Shown in pieces: positions 8,856 to 18,053 of a stretch of DNA of 64,000 nt; within the stretch, counting starts at the first letter, position 1, and every line of letters begins with the position of its first letter. The notes under the pieces were generated by a model. It made no database searches. It was not told the DNA's origin and was given only the letters and a program-made list of their open reading frames with translations. Origin of the DNA: Bradyrhizobium rifense. GTDB taxonomy: Bacteria; Pseudomonadota; Alphaproteobacteria; Rhizobiales; Xanthobacteraceae. The DNA lies in NCBI RefSeq assembly GCF_008123425.1, contig NZ_VSSS01000037.1, positions 62,001 to 126,000 of the forward strand, in the 5' to 3' direction. The translations under genes were made by a program, and so were the position numbers.

Positions 8856-9218
8856 GGTACTACGTCAGTATGGAGGAGCTGCGGCATCTTACCATCTCGC
8901 AGTGTGGACTGGGGTGGCAAGCCGTTTCGCATCCACCGTCCGCGGCTTCATGGCGCGCGGAATCGACGTGACCGCAGAACCTGTTCTTGGCGTGCCGGGC
9001 TCTCCTAGGCAGCTCGAACTCATTCGGTCTACCACCTGCCTGAGCTCCGCCGGATGGGCTTTGGTTGCTCCGCGCTGGACGCGACCGAAGGACTTCCGCG
9101 CTCGCGGCTTCGAGCCAAGTCCTCTTTTTTTGCACATCGGCGAGTACGACTGGAACGCTGCACGCTCTTCGTCAAGAACGGCTCGATCCGACCTGATCCT
9201 TGGCGTGGCGCCGCTTAA
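8839..9218 (+). pseudogene. Small protein of the RiPP locus, frameshifted, unknown function
   Basis: Begins inside the 3' end of the epimerase gene (ATG 8839, 17-base overlap), so it looks translationally coupled. The first frame reads LRQYGGAAASYHLAVWTG, ALVAPRWTRPKDFRARG and FLHIGEYD; near 9150 the sense continues one base back as LERCTLFVKNGSIRPDPWRG and stops at 9216-9218. One missing C would restore a protein of about 126 residues. I do not recognise a named domain. Its position between two RiPP-modifying enzymes suggests an accessory or partner protein for one of them, perhaps one of the small conserved proteins that accompany RiPP radical SAM genes. The 258 bases that follow hold nothing clear. 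Confidence 0.5.
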
Positions 9219-9476
9219 TGTCGGGAGCGAAGCGGTGTGTCGGCTCATTCACGGCTCGGCTCTAGCACCCTCCGCTGGACTAGCGCGTTCATGCTTTCCA
9301 GTCTCCAGGCAACGAACGTGACACGGAAACATGGCTCGAAGCGCGCCGCCTAGGGCATTCGCTGAATTAGTTGACTTCATGTTCACGGCTCCAATCACGG
9401 CGCCGCGCAGAAGTTCGCATTGCCGTCCAGCGCATGACGCTGTGGCCGGGCGAAGGCGCCTAGCCTACCACAAATA

Positions 9477-11463
9477 ATGTGGCATCACATGAGTATCGAT
9501 GTGCCAATCGTCTTAGTCAACATGCCTATGTCGGCAGTCGAAAGACCGTCGTTGGCGCTTGGTCTGCTGAAGTCAGCACTGACCCAGGCTGGCCTGCAAG
9601 CCACGATAGCATATCCCAACATCTGGTTTTTGGAATACATAGGCATTGCCGACTATGGGCCTCTTGAGAGTTGCCCGCCAGAGGAGGCGCTGGTTGATTG
9701 GCTGTTCGCGGGCGTTGCTTTTCCCGACTTCGAGCCTGAAGAAAGCGCCTTCCTGGACCTTTATTTCGAACGCAACCCGATACACGCAGGCAACTCTTTG
9801 GCCGAGCGTCGCGCGAATCTCCTCAGGCTGCGCTCGCTCATCGGCGGGTTTATTGATTGGACGGCTGACAAGATATTGGAGCAGCGGCCGGCCATGGTCG
9901 GGTGCAGCTCGACCTTCACCCAGCATGTTCCCTCGCTCGCGTTGCTGCGCCGACTGAGCGAGTTCACCGGATCTTGTCACTCTCATGGGGGGCGCAAACT
10001 GCGAGTCGGTAATGGGGCGGAGCACTCACATGCGTTTCCCATGGGTCGACTATGTCGTGTCGGGCGAGGCCGACTTACTGATCGGCCCGCTGTGTTGGGA
10101 CATCCTTAATCGCGGCAGAGACATTCCGCCTGCTGACCTGCCATTTGGCGTTTTCGGTCCGGCGCATCGCGAGGCCGGTTATCCCGCTGCGTCGACGCGC
10201 GACTTAGTGCCCCGCGCAGTGATCGAGAACATGGGTGACCTGCCGCTGCCCGATTTCTCGGACTATTTTGCCGAGCTCAACGCGTCGCTCTACGCCGACC
10301 GCATCCATGCCGGGCTGCCGATGGAGTTCTCTCGAGGCTGCTGGTGGGGCGAGCGGAGCCACTGCACGTTTTGTGGGCTGAACGGCGGATCGATGACCTA
10401 TCGCCAGAAACCCGCGAGGCAGGCCGCAGAGGAGATGATTGAGATGTCGGCGCGCTATGGTTCGTCGCGGATCGAAGCGGTGGACAATATTCTGGCCACT
10501 GACTACCTTAAAAAGGCGCTGCCTCGCCTCACCGCGCTACCCGAGAAGCTCGCGATCTTCTTTGAGGTCAAAGCCAACCTGAAGCGCCACGAAGTGGAGA
10601 AGCTGGCTGCCGCCGGCGTCCGCTGGATCCAACCGGGTATTGAGAGCCTGGATACCCGTGTTTTGAAGCTGATGCGCAAAGGAACGAGCTCAGCGCATAA
10701 TGTCCAACTCTTGAAGTGGTGCCGTCAGAACGGTGTGCGGGTCAGTTGGAGTTTGCTGTGGGGCTTCCCCGGCGAGAGCGACGCATGGTATGCGGAAATG
10801 GCTCCTTTGCTACCGCTGCTGCATCATCTACAGCCGGGACCTGCGGTGCGTTTGCGGTACCAGCGCTACAGCCCCTATCACTACACAGCCGAGAAACATG
10901 GATTGAAGCTGCGCCCGGCCGTCTCCTATCGCTACGTCTATCCGTTGTCGGAGCGCGATCTGGCGGATCAGGTTTACTACTTCGAAGACAGTGAAGACGA
11001 TGATGTCGGCGGTCATTTCGCGGCGGGCAGCGCTAATCGCCGCCCGGGGCTAAGCGCTGTCGCCAAGGGTATCGATGCCTGGCTGAAAGCCTGGTACGAG
11101 CCGAAGTTGTCTATGCTGTCGATGCGGGACAGCGGCGACGAGATCATAGTCGAGGATACGCGAGCCATTGCAGTCGAGCGCGAACACCGGGTCAGGGGCC
11201 TCGCGCGGGAAATTCTTCTGGCTGCGGACGAAGGCTCGCCTGAAACCCGCCTGCGCGAACAGCTCAGCGGGACGAATGTAATGCAGGCCGAGATTGAGGC
11301 TGCGATAGCTGACATGATCGCTCGCAAATTGATTGTGCGGCTGGACGCGCGGCTGGTTGGGCTCGCGCTCTGGCATCCATATACGCCAATCCCTCCGATG
11401 ACTGCGTTCCCTGGAGGCTATTTCGACCGACGTGCCGCGCCATTGGGTACCTCGCGTGAATGA
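9477..11463 (+). pseudogene. RiPP B12-dependent radical SAM C-methyltransferase, frameshifted
   Basis: Matches the RiPP-maturation radical SAM C-methyltransferases (PoyB/PoyC type), which methylate unactivated carbons such as those of valine. The first frame (9477 to about 9965) gives the cobalamin-binding N-terminus, beginning VPIVLVNMPMSAVERPSLAL. The second frame continues with PDLVTLMGGANCESVMG and VDYVVSGEADLLI, then the iron-sulphur motif CWWGERSHCTFCGLNGG (C-x7-C-x2-C, about 10384 at its end), characteristic of this group, followed by PGIESLDTRVLKLMRKG and a C-terminal helical part. The break at about 9966-9972 is equivalent to one extra or two missing bases. Conservation on both sides of the break shows that it was a single gene. 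It ends the RiPP locus. Confidence 0.8.
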
Positions 11464-11770
11464 GGAAAACTGCGGGGGGCACCTCGGAGGGAGACGCTTC
11501 TTCTGGGGCGCACGACAAGATGCCAAGTATGGCGGAGCGGAGATTTCGAGCTTTTGGAAGTTTTGTCTCTATGTTCCTGCGGACTGGCAGCACGGCGAAC
11601 AGTGAGCGCCGGAAGAGCTCAAGGAGGGAATGCGCTTGCACAACGTGTTTGCCAAGCGTGTCCGAGCCAAATTTGAACGCCGATCGACAGTTTTTGGAGT
11701 GCCAGTTTTGTAACGATGTGGCGCACCAAACACGATGCGAACGTGTGACTTCCACCTTTGAAGGCAATGG
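11464..11770. other. Intergenic stretch, nothing recognised
   Basis: About 300 bases between the methyltransferase stop and the recombinase relic. No conserved frame, hairpin with a T-run, or promoter motif was found. Confidence 0.4.
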
Positions 11771-11771
11771 T

Positions 11772-12580
11772 CTAGGCAGCCAATCGCGGAATGACTGTTT
11801 CCACCAATCGCAAAAACCGGGTAATACGAGCCCCCACGACCATCATTTCTTGCGAGATCCCGATTTCGAGAACACCCGTTCCATTTCGCCGGAATCGGGT
11901 GTTGCGTGTCCCCGCAACCAACGATTCTTGCGAAAGCAAGGCAACCAAAACCCCGGCCTCCGAAAGGACGTCGGGGTTTTTCTTGTTTGCGGCGAACCGC
12001 AGGATCGAGGCCAGGTCGCCCCGCAGGACGATCGCCAGTTCAGCCTTGTCGGGCACACCTGATCAACCAACGTGCGAAAGACTTCCGCCGCCTCGGTCTT
12101 CCCATCCTCGTTCTGCAGGCTCTCATAGAACGCCGCGATCCGCTGACGGTAGATCTCCGCCATGTTCGGATGTAGGAGGGGTGGCGGCTCTTCCGCATTC
12201 GCAAGCTGGTCCTTCAGTACCGCCCTTCGGGCCTCGAGCCGCTTCATGTCCTCGACGATGGCTTCGATCGGACCGCCAGCCTTAATAGCAGCCAGCAGCT
12301 TTCCCAGTTCGCGTTCGATGCGCGGGAGCTCGTCTCGCATGGCAGCGAGGCCCGCTCCACGCTCAATCCGCAACCGATTAACCTCGCGGGTGAACTCGTC
12401 GCAGAATTCCTTGAATAGATCGGGCTCCATCAAGTGCGTCCGGAGGCCACTGAGCACCGAGGCTTCGAGAGCGTCTCGCCTGATATTCAGGCGGTTGTCG
12501 CATGTGCCTTTGTTCCGCGACGTCGCGCAGCCGAGCAGATCCTTAGAGATCATCGTATAGCCGCCACAGCCGCGGATCAG
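11772..12580 (-). pseudogene. C-terminal remnant of a large serine recombinase
   Basis: The minus strand encodes the zinc beta-ribbon and coiled-coil end of a large serine recombinase: CGGYTMISKDLLGCATSRNK with GTCDNRLNIRRDALEASVL, then a long helical region rich in Glu, Lys and Arg (FCDEFTREVNRLRIERG). Near 12057 the frame shifts, and the usual C-terminus (DKAELAIVLRGDLASILRFA) continues in another frame. The catalytic N-terminal domain with its active Ser is absent. Upstream, the open frame runs without a stop into a different protein, the STAND-like fragment at 12563-13278, joined at the sequence LIR-GCGG. This chimera probably arose by deletion after a site-specific element inserted in or near the defence gene. 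Confidence 0.7.
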
Positions 12581-13278
12581 GCTCAGCAAGTCCTCGCGCG
12601 TCCATACGCCCGGGCTCGTTCCGCGCATTCGCAGCAGAGCTTCGTCGCGCAATCGCGCGCGGCATTCGGTTCGTCGGCTCTGGGGCAACCGCAGTAGGGA
12701 GCCGAGGATGTCGTTAATCTCCAAGTCCAAGAGACGCTCGGTGAGAACGCCCCAGATGCCGATCCGCCCCTCCGGTCCATGGGGTCGGGTCCCTGACAGG
12801 CTGGCCGGGAAAATCCGCTCTTCCGGCCATTCCTCCAAGCCGCGGACCAGCAGGTCGCGGGCCACGCCGGTGGCGTCGGCATTGGTAATCAGCAGATAGC
12901 GCGTGCCGGGATCGTCGAGGTGGTGTTTGGCCGGCCGACGGGTGGTACCGTGTTTGAGCAACGCGTCGAAGTCGGTGATTGACCAGGGACCGCTGTTGCG
13001 CAGCTTCACCTGCACGACGAGTTTGTAGCCGTCTGCGACGTTCGCGCTAGGTTGGACACGGCCAGGCGTCGTTGGTCGAGCTCCGACTCCAGATCTTCCT
13101 CGTTGGCGGGTTCGAGCGTGATCCTCGTCGCCGATTTGGTGATCAACATCAACCGCAGAGCCGCCAACACCGAGACGGCGAGTTGGTACTCGTAGCCATC
13201 GAGTGCAGCCTTGGCCCCGCCTGCAGCAGATGGTGGAGGGAGCGCTGTCAAGCGTCGGCACTCATCGAAGGTCATCAT
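12563..13278 (-). pseudogene. N-terminal fragment of a STAND-like defence NTPase
   Basis: Begins MMTFDECRRLTALPPPSAAG, then LDGYEYQLAVSVLAALRLML and ITLEPANEEDLESELD. A frameshift near 13040 moves the sense to DGYKLVVQVKLRNSGPWSIT, ALLKHGTTRR and TRYLLITNADATGVARDLL, then RIGIWGVLTERLLDLEINDI and RGTSPGVWTREDLLSLIR. The layout (a YxYQ...E...Q.K nuclease-like start, then a region leading to an NTPase) resembles N-termini of Avs/STAND anti-phage proteins, where GPSGTGKT would follow. Here the NTPase is gone, replaced by recombinase sequence. The family assignment is from memory of related proteins and is moderate. Confidence 0.5.
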
Positions 13279-13436
13279 CCAAGTATTGGAGCTGCTGGAG
13301 ATGATTCATCATCGTTTCTTTCTTACAGGTGCTTATTGGCATCGGACATGCCAGAGGCATCGAGTGTCTTCGGCAACGCCGAGACGTTCCGTTGTCGTTT
13401 TTTGAGCCCGCCTAGGCGGGACTCTATGAGACCTCG

Positions 13437-13957
13437 TCAGGTTGTCTTCAGTTTTAGGGTGCTTGTCGGATAACCGAAGGCGAGAAAAAAGTGTGAAACT
13501 CGAATCGTGCCGTGCGTGCGAGCCAGCAACGGATCTCGTTCGTGCTCAGTGTCGAAATCTGCCGCCCTGAACATATTGGACGGCCTCGCGATCGGGTCGC
13601 CGCCGGAGGTAGGCTTAAGGCGCAATGCGGTTGCGAGGGCGGCGTCCTCCAGTGCTTCCCTGATCGGCGGGACCACATCAGGCTCCGGATCAAGAAGGAC
13701 GCCCACCATGGCGGCGACCGCTTGTCGGCGGCTGTAGATGCCTGTGACGAAACGACCGAGGCCTTGTTCGAGCAGATAATGGTTACGGTGCTTCTTTTGC
13801 CGTCCCATGCGCTTGAACTCGAAGACGAGACGCATACCTTGAGTGGTGTCGTTCCAGCCATAGGCAATGTCGGTCCGCCGCTCCTGAATGAGCGCTCCAG
13901 TGCTCAGATCGATTTCCCCGATCACGTCCTCGGCTGATCGAGACCGCGCGCTCGCGC
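13437..13957 (-). pseudogene. Fragment of a possible PD-(D/E)xK nuclease beside the STAND relic
   Basis: An open minus-strand frame of 191 residues overlaps the hupV remnant at its upstream end. The believable part begins at DVIGEIDLSTGALIQERRTD and contains RLVFEFKRMG, where E-F-K could be the E-x-K of a PD-(D/E)xK nuclease, then GRFVTGIYSRRQAVAAMVGV and the C-terminus THGTIRVSHFFLAFGYP. The N-terminus was lost where hupV sequence begins. It lies just upstream of the STAND-like fragment on the same strand, so the two may be relics of a defence pair. Not assigned to a named family. Confidence 0.4.
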
Positions 13958-14183
13958 TTGCCATGGAGCAGTGGACGCGCGCGCTGCGGCTGTCGGAGCC
14001 GTTCTGCGACAAATCGCGCGAGCTCCCCGACGGAAGCTATGTCGGGTTGGTCGACGCCGCCCGCGGCAGTCTCGGGCACTGGATGGCAGTGCGCGACGGC
14101 AAGATAGAGCGCTACCGCCTGCGGTTGCGATCCAGCACATCGTGCGCTCGTTCGATCCCTGCATGGTGTGCACCGCGCATTGA
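13958..14183 (+). pseudogene. hupV: hupV remnant (hydrogen-sensing hydrogenase large subunit)
   Basis: The plus strand reads LRLSEPFCDKSRELPDGSY, then VGLVDAARGSLGHWMAVRDG and KIERYR, typical of the C-terminal third of regulatory [NiFe]-hydrogenase large subunits. After an internal deletion the frame changes to VAIQHIVRSFDPCMVCTAH and stops. The DPCMVC pair is the second nickel-binding motif, and the stop directly after His (no cleavable tail) is a mark of sensor hydrogenases rather than HupL. Upstream sequence, including hupU and most of hupV, is missing and replaced by the defence-gene relic. The sensor cannot be made from this locus. Confidence 0.8.
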
Positions 14184-14320
14184 CCGGAAACTTCGTTGCC
14201 GGCTGCAAATCGAATTGTCTCCTCTTCTCGTGTTGGCAGCGTCCTCGCGTACCGTTCATGAAAGTGGTTCAAATTCGCAACGTTATGGAATCTCTCCACT
14301 TTTGAATCTCTCCAGGCTGT

Positions 14321-14336
14321 TGGCCTGCTTCTTGCT
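14321..14336 (+). promoter_or_regulatory. Sigma-54 promoter of hupSL
   Basis: TGGCCTGCTTCTTGCT fits the -24/-12 consensus with GG and GC 12 bases apart, 46 bases before the hupS start. hupS of Bradyrhizobium is known to use a sigma-54 promoter activated by NifA or HoxA. I found no exact TGT-N10-ACA site between the hupV remnant and this promoter. Confidence 0.75.
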
Positions 14337-14381
14337 ACCCTTTGCGTCATCGAAAAGTCAAAGCCGAAGGCGGGAGCATTC

Positions 14382-15473
14382 ATGGGCGCGGCGACGGAAA
14401 CGTTTTACAGCGTGATCAGGCGGCAAGGCATCACGCGTCGGTGCTTTCATAAATTCTGCGGCCTGACGGCGACGAGCCTCGGCCTCGGACCGCTGGCGGC
14501 GAGCCGCATCGCGAACGCGCTCGAGACTAAGCCGCGCGTGCCCGTGATCTGGATGCACGGCCTCGAATGCACCTGCTGTTCGGAGAGCTTCATCCGCTCC
14601 GCGCACCCGCTGGTCAAGGATGCGGTGCTGTCGATGATCTCGCTCGACTACGACGACACCATCATGGCGGCTGCGGGCCACCAGGCCGAAGCCATCCTCG
14701 AGGAGACCCGCGCCAAGCACAAAGGCCAGTATATCCTCGCGGTGGAAGGCAATCCGCCGCTGAACGAAGGCGGGATGTTCTGCATCGACGGCGGCAAGCC
14801 GTTCGTCGAGAAGCTGAAGATGATGGCCGAGGACGCGATGGCAATCATCGCCTGGGGCGCCTGCGCCTCCTGGGGCTGCGTGCAGGCGGCAAAGCCCAAT
14901 CCGACACAGGCAACTCCGATCGACAAGGTGATCACCAACAAGCCCATCATCAAGGTGCCGGGATGCCCCCCGATCGCCGAGGTGATGACCGGCGTCGTCA
15001 CCTTCATCACCACCTTCGGCAAGCTGCCCGAGCTCGATCGCCAGGGCCGACCGAAGATGTTCTACTCGCAGCGCATTCATGACAAGTGCTACCGGCGCCC
15101 GCATTTCGACGCGGGGCAGTTCGTCGAGGAGTGGGACGACGAGGCCGCGCGCAAGGGCTATTGCCTCTACAAGATGGGCTGCAAGGGGCCGACCACCTAC
15201 AACGCCTGCTCGACCGTGCGCTGGAACGGCGGCGTCTCCTTCCCGATCCAGTCGGGTCATGGCTGCATCGGATGCTCAGAGGACGGCTTCTGGGACAAGG
15301 GCTCATTCTACGACCGCCTCACCAACATCAAGCAGTTCGGCATCGAGAAGAATGCCGATCAGATCGGCATGGCGGCAGCCGGCGCCGTCGGCGCGGCGGT
15401 CGCGGCGCATGCCGCGGTGACGGCGGCGAAGCGCCTCGCCAACAAGCGCGACGATGCGAACCAAGATCACTAA
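14382..15473 (+). CDS. hupS: Uptake [NiFe]-hydrogenase small subunit
   Basis: Small, iron-sulphur-bearing subunit that passes electrons from hydrogen oxidation in HupL to the cytochrome b HupC at the outer face of the inner membrane. The 363-residue protein has a Tat export signal with twin Arg in ITRRCFHKF (RR at 19-20), then a hydrophobic region and a likely cleavage after ANA (about 45). Cluster-binding Cys motifs follow: LECTCCSES, WGACASWGC, PGCPP, KGPTTYNACS and GHGCIGCSEDGFWDKG. A C-terminal hydrophobic Ala-rich helix would anchor it. GGGAG precedes ATG 14382 and a sigma-54 promoter lies 46 bases upstream. It heads the hup operon. Confidence 0.95.
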   Translation: MGAATETFYSVIRRQGITRRCFHKFCGLTATSLGLGPLAASRIANALETKPRVPVIWMHGLECTCCSESFIRSAHPLVKDAVLSMISLDYDDTIMAAAGHQAEAILEETRAKHKGQYILAVEGNPPLNEGGMFCIDGGKPFVEKLKMMAEDAMAIIAWGACASWGCVQAAKPNPTQATPIDKVITNKPIIKVPGCPPIAEVMTGVVTFITTFGKLPELDRQGRPKMFYSQRIHDKCYRRPHFDAGQFVEEWDDEAARKGYCLYKMGCKGPTTYNACSTVRWNGGVSFPIQSGHGCIGCSEDGFWDKGSFYDRLTNIKQFGIEKNADQIGMAAAGAVGAAVAAHAAVTAAKRLANKRDDANQDH

Positions 15474-15495
15474 TCGAGTTCAGGGGGAGATAGCG

Positions 15496-17286
15496 ATGGG
15501 CATCCAGACACCCAATGGGTTCAAGCTCGACAATTCCGGCAAGCGCATCGTCGTCGATCCGGTCACCCGCATCGAAGGTCACATGCGGGTCGAGGTCAAC
15601 GTCGATTCCGACAACATCATCCGTAACGCCGTATCGACCGGCACGATGTGGCGCGGCGTCGAGGTGATCCTCAAGAACCGCGATCCGCGCGACGCCTGGG
15701 CGTTTACCGAGCGGATTTGCGGCGTCTGCACCGGCACGCATGCCCTGACTTCGGTCCGCGCGGTCGAGAATGCACTTGGGATCACAATTCCGGAGAATGC
15801 CAACTCGATCCGCAATCTGATGCAGCTCGCGCTGCAAGTGCACGACCATGTCGTTCACTTCTATCACCTGCACGCGCTGGATTGGGTCGACGTGGTCTCC
15901 GCGCTCTCGGCCGATCCGCGGGCGACCTCGACGCTGGCGCAGTCGATCTCGAGCTGGCCGCTGTCGTCACCCGGCTATTTCAAGGATCTGCAGACCCGTC
16001 TCAAGAAGTTCGTCGAGTCGGGGCAGCTCGGTCCGTTCAAGAACGGGTATTGGGGCAGCAAAGCCTACAGGCTACCGCCCGAGGCCAATCTGATGGCGGT
16101 GGCGCATTATCTGGAGGCGCTCGATTTCCAGAAGGAGATCGTCAAGATTCACACCATCTTCGGCGGCAAGAACCCGCATCCTAACTGGCTCGTCGGCGGC
16201 GTGCCCTGTCCGATCAATGTCGACGGCACCGGCGCTGTCGGCGCCATCAACATGGAACGGCTGAACCTGATCTCCTCGATCATCGACCGTCTGATCGAGT
16301 TCAACGAAATGGTCTATCTCCCCGATGTGGCGGCGATCGGCTCATTCTACAAGGATTGGCTCTATGGCGGCGGCCTTTCGAGCCAGAGCGTGCTCTCGTA
16401 TGGTGATGTGCCAGAACATGCCAACGACTATTCCGCCAAGAGCCTGAAGCTGCCGCGCGGCGCCATTATCAACGGCAACCTGTCCGAGGTGCTTCCGGTC
16501 GACCACGCCAATCCCGACGAGATCCAGGAGTTCGTGGTGCACTCCTGGTACAAATATCCCGACGAGACCAAGGGACTTCATCCCTGGGACGGCGTCACCG
16601 AGCCGAATTACGTGCTGGGACCCAACGCGAAGGGCACCAAGACGGCGATCGAGCAGCTCGACGAAGGCGGCAAGTACTCCTGGATCAAGGCGCCGCGCTG
16701 GCGCGGTCACGCCATGGAGGTCGGCCCGCTGGCGCGCTGGGTCGTCGGCTACGCGCAGAACAAGGCGGAGTTCAAGGATCCCGTCGACGAGTTCCTTCGG
16801 GATCTGAACCTGCCGATGTCGGCGCTGTTCTCGACGCTCGGCCGCACGGCGGCGCGTGCGCTCGAATCCGTCTGGGCCGGACGCCAGATGCGCTACTTCC
16901 AGGACAAGCTCGTCGCCAACATCAAGGCCGGCGACAGCTCGACCGCCAATGTCGACAAGTGGAAGCCGGAGAGCTGGCCGAAGGAGGCCAAGGGAGTCGG
17001 CTTCACCGAGGCGCCGCGCGGCGCGCTCGCGCACTGGGTCAAGATCAAGGACACCAAGATCGACAACTACCAGTGCGTGGTGCCGACGACTTGGAACGGC
17101 TCGCCGCGCGACCCCAAGGGAAATATTGGCGCCTTCGAGGCGTCGCTGATGAACACGCCGATGGTCAATCCCGAGCAGCCGCTGGAGATCCTGCGCACCA
17201 TCCATTCCTTCGATCCGTGCTTGGCCTGTTCGACGCACGTCATGAGCCCGGACGGCCAGGAGCTCGCCAAGGTCAAGGTCAGGTAG
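15496..17286 (+). CDS. hupL: Uptake [NiFe]-hydrogenase large subunit
   Basis: Catalytic subunit holding the nickel-iron centre that oxidises hydrogen released by nitrogenase. The 596-residue protein has the N-terminal nickel motif RICGVC (Cys75 and Cys78) and the C-terminal DPCLACSTH, followed by the tail VMSPDGQELAKVKVR that the protease HupD removes after His. Intact motifs and usual length point to a working enzyme. ATG 15496 has GGGGGAGA directly upstream; the frame is open from 15454, but those residues overlap hupS and have no ribosome site. It lies 22 bases after hupS and 9 before hupC. It travels to the membrane with HupS on the Tat signal of the small subunit. Confidence 0.96.
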   Translation: MGIQTPNGFKLDNSGKRIVVDPVTRIEGHMRVEVNVDSDNIIRNAVSTGTMWRGVEVILKNRDPRDAWAFTERICGVCTGTHALTSVRAVENALGITIPENANSIRNLMQLALQVHDHVVHFYHLHALDWVDVVSALSADPRATSTLAQSISSWPLSSPGYFKDLQTRLKKFVESGQLGPFKNGYWGSKAYRLPPEANLMAVAHYLEALDFQKEIVKIHTIFGGKNPHPNWLVGGVPCPINVDGTGAVGAINMERLNLISSIIDRLIEFNEMVYLPDVAAIGSFYKDWLYGGGLSSQSVLSYGDVPEHANDYSAKSLKLPRGAIINGNLSEVLPVDHANPDEIQEFVVHSWYKYPDETKGLHPWDGVTEPNYVLGPNAKGTKTAIEQLDEGGKYSWIKAPRWRGHAMEVGPLARWVVGYAQNKAEFKDPVDEFLRDLNLPMSALFSTLGRTAARALESVWAGRQMRYFQDKLVANIKAGDSSTANVDKWKPESWPKEAKGVGFTEAPRGALAHWVKIKDTKIDNYQCVVPTTWNGSPRDPKGNIGAFEASLMNTPMVNPEQPLEILRTIHSFDPCLACSTHVMSPDGQELAKVKVR

Positions 17287-17295
17287 GAGAGGATC

Positions 17296-18039
17296 ATGAT
17301 GGATGCAGTTGCTCCCGCCTCGGACGCCAGGCCCGACCGCGCGGCGATCGCAGCCGATGCTTCCGGAGAACGTGCGGTGGGTCGTTCTAGCGTCTATGTC
17401 TACGAAGCGCCGGTACGGATCTGTCACTGGGTGAACGCGTTCTCGATTATCGTGCTTATGGGGACCGGCTATCTGATCGGAACGCCGTTGCCGACGGTCG
17501 CGGGCGAGGCGTCCGACAATTTCGTGATGGGCTACATCCGGTTTGCCCATTTCTCGGCGGGGCAAGTGCTGGCGGTGTTCTTCCTCGCCCGCATTCTCTG
17601 GACCTTCGTCGGCAACCACCACTCCCGGCAGATTTTCTATCTGCCCTTGCATCGCAGGCAGTTCTGGAAAGAAGTGCTGCATGAAATCCGCTGGTACGCG
17701 TTCCTGGAGCGCGAGCCCAAATTGTATGTCGGCCATAATCCTCTGGCGCAGATTGCGATGTTCACGGGATTCACGCTGTTCGTGGCCTTCATGATCGTCA
17801 CCGGGTTTGCGCTCTATTCGGAAGGCACCGGCATCGATAGCTGGCAGCATAAGCTGTTCGGCTGGGTGTTTGCGATCTGGCCGAACAGCCAGGACGTGCA
17901 CACCTGGCATCATCTCGGCATGTGGGCGCTGGTCGTGTTCGTGATGGTGCACATCTACACCGCGATCCGCGAAGACATCATGTCGCGCCAGAGCATCATC
18001 TCCTCGATGATCTCGGGCGAACGGCAATTCCGCGACTGA
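17296..18039 (+). CDS. hupC: Hydrogenase b-type cytochrome
   Basis: Membrane cytochrome b that anchors HupSL and passes electrons to the quinone pool. The 247-residue protein has four hydrophobic helices with His residues suited to two haems, for example VRICHWVNAFSIIVLMGTGY, YIRFAHFSAGQVLAVFFLAR, a third near MFTGFTLFVAFMIVTGFALY and the last near WHHLGMWALVVFVMVHIYTA. The length and order match HupC/HyaC. GAGGATC precedes ATG 17296. It follows hupL by nine bases and precedes hupD by 14. Confidence 0.94.
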   Translation: MMDAVAPASDARPDRAAIAADASGERAVGRSSVYVYEAPVRICHWVNAFSIIVLMGTGYLIGTPLPTVAGEASDNFVMGYIRFAHFSAGQVLAVFFLARILWTFVGNHHSRQIFYLPLHRRQFWKEVLHEIRWYAFLEREPKLYVGHNPLAQIAMFTGFTLFVAFMIVTGFALYSEGTGIDSWQHKLFGWVFAIWPNSQDVHTWHHLGMWALVVFVMVHIYTAIREDIMSRQSIISSMISGERQFRD

Positions 18040-18053
18040 AACGGGAACGCCAA

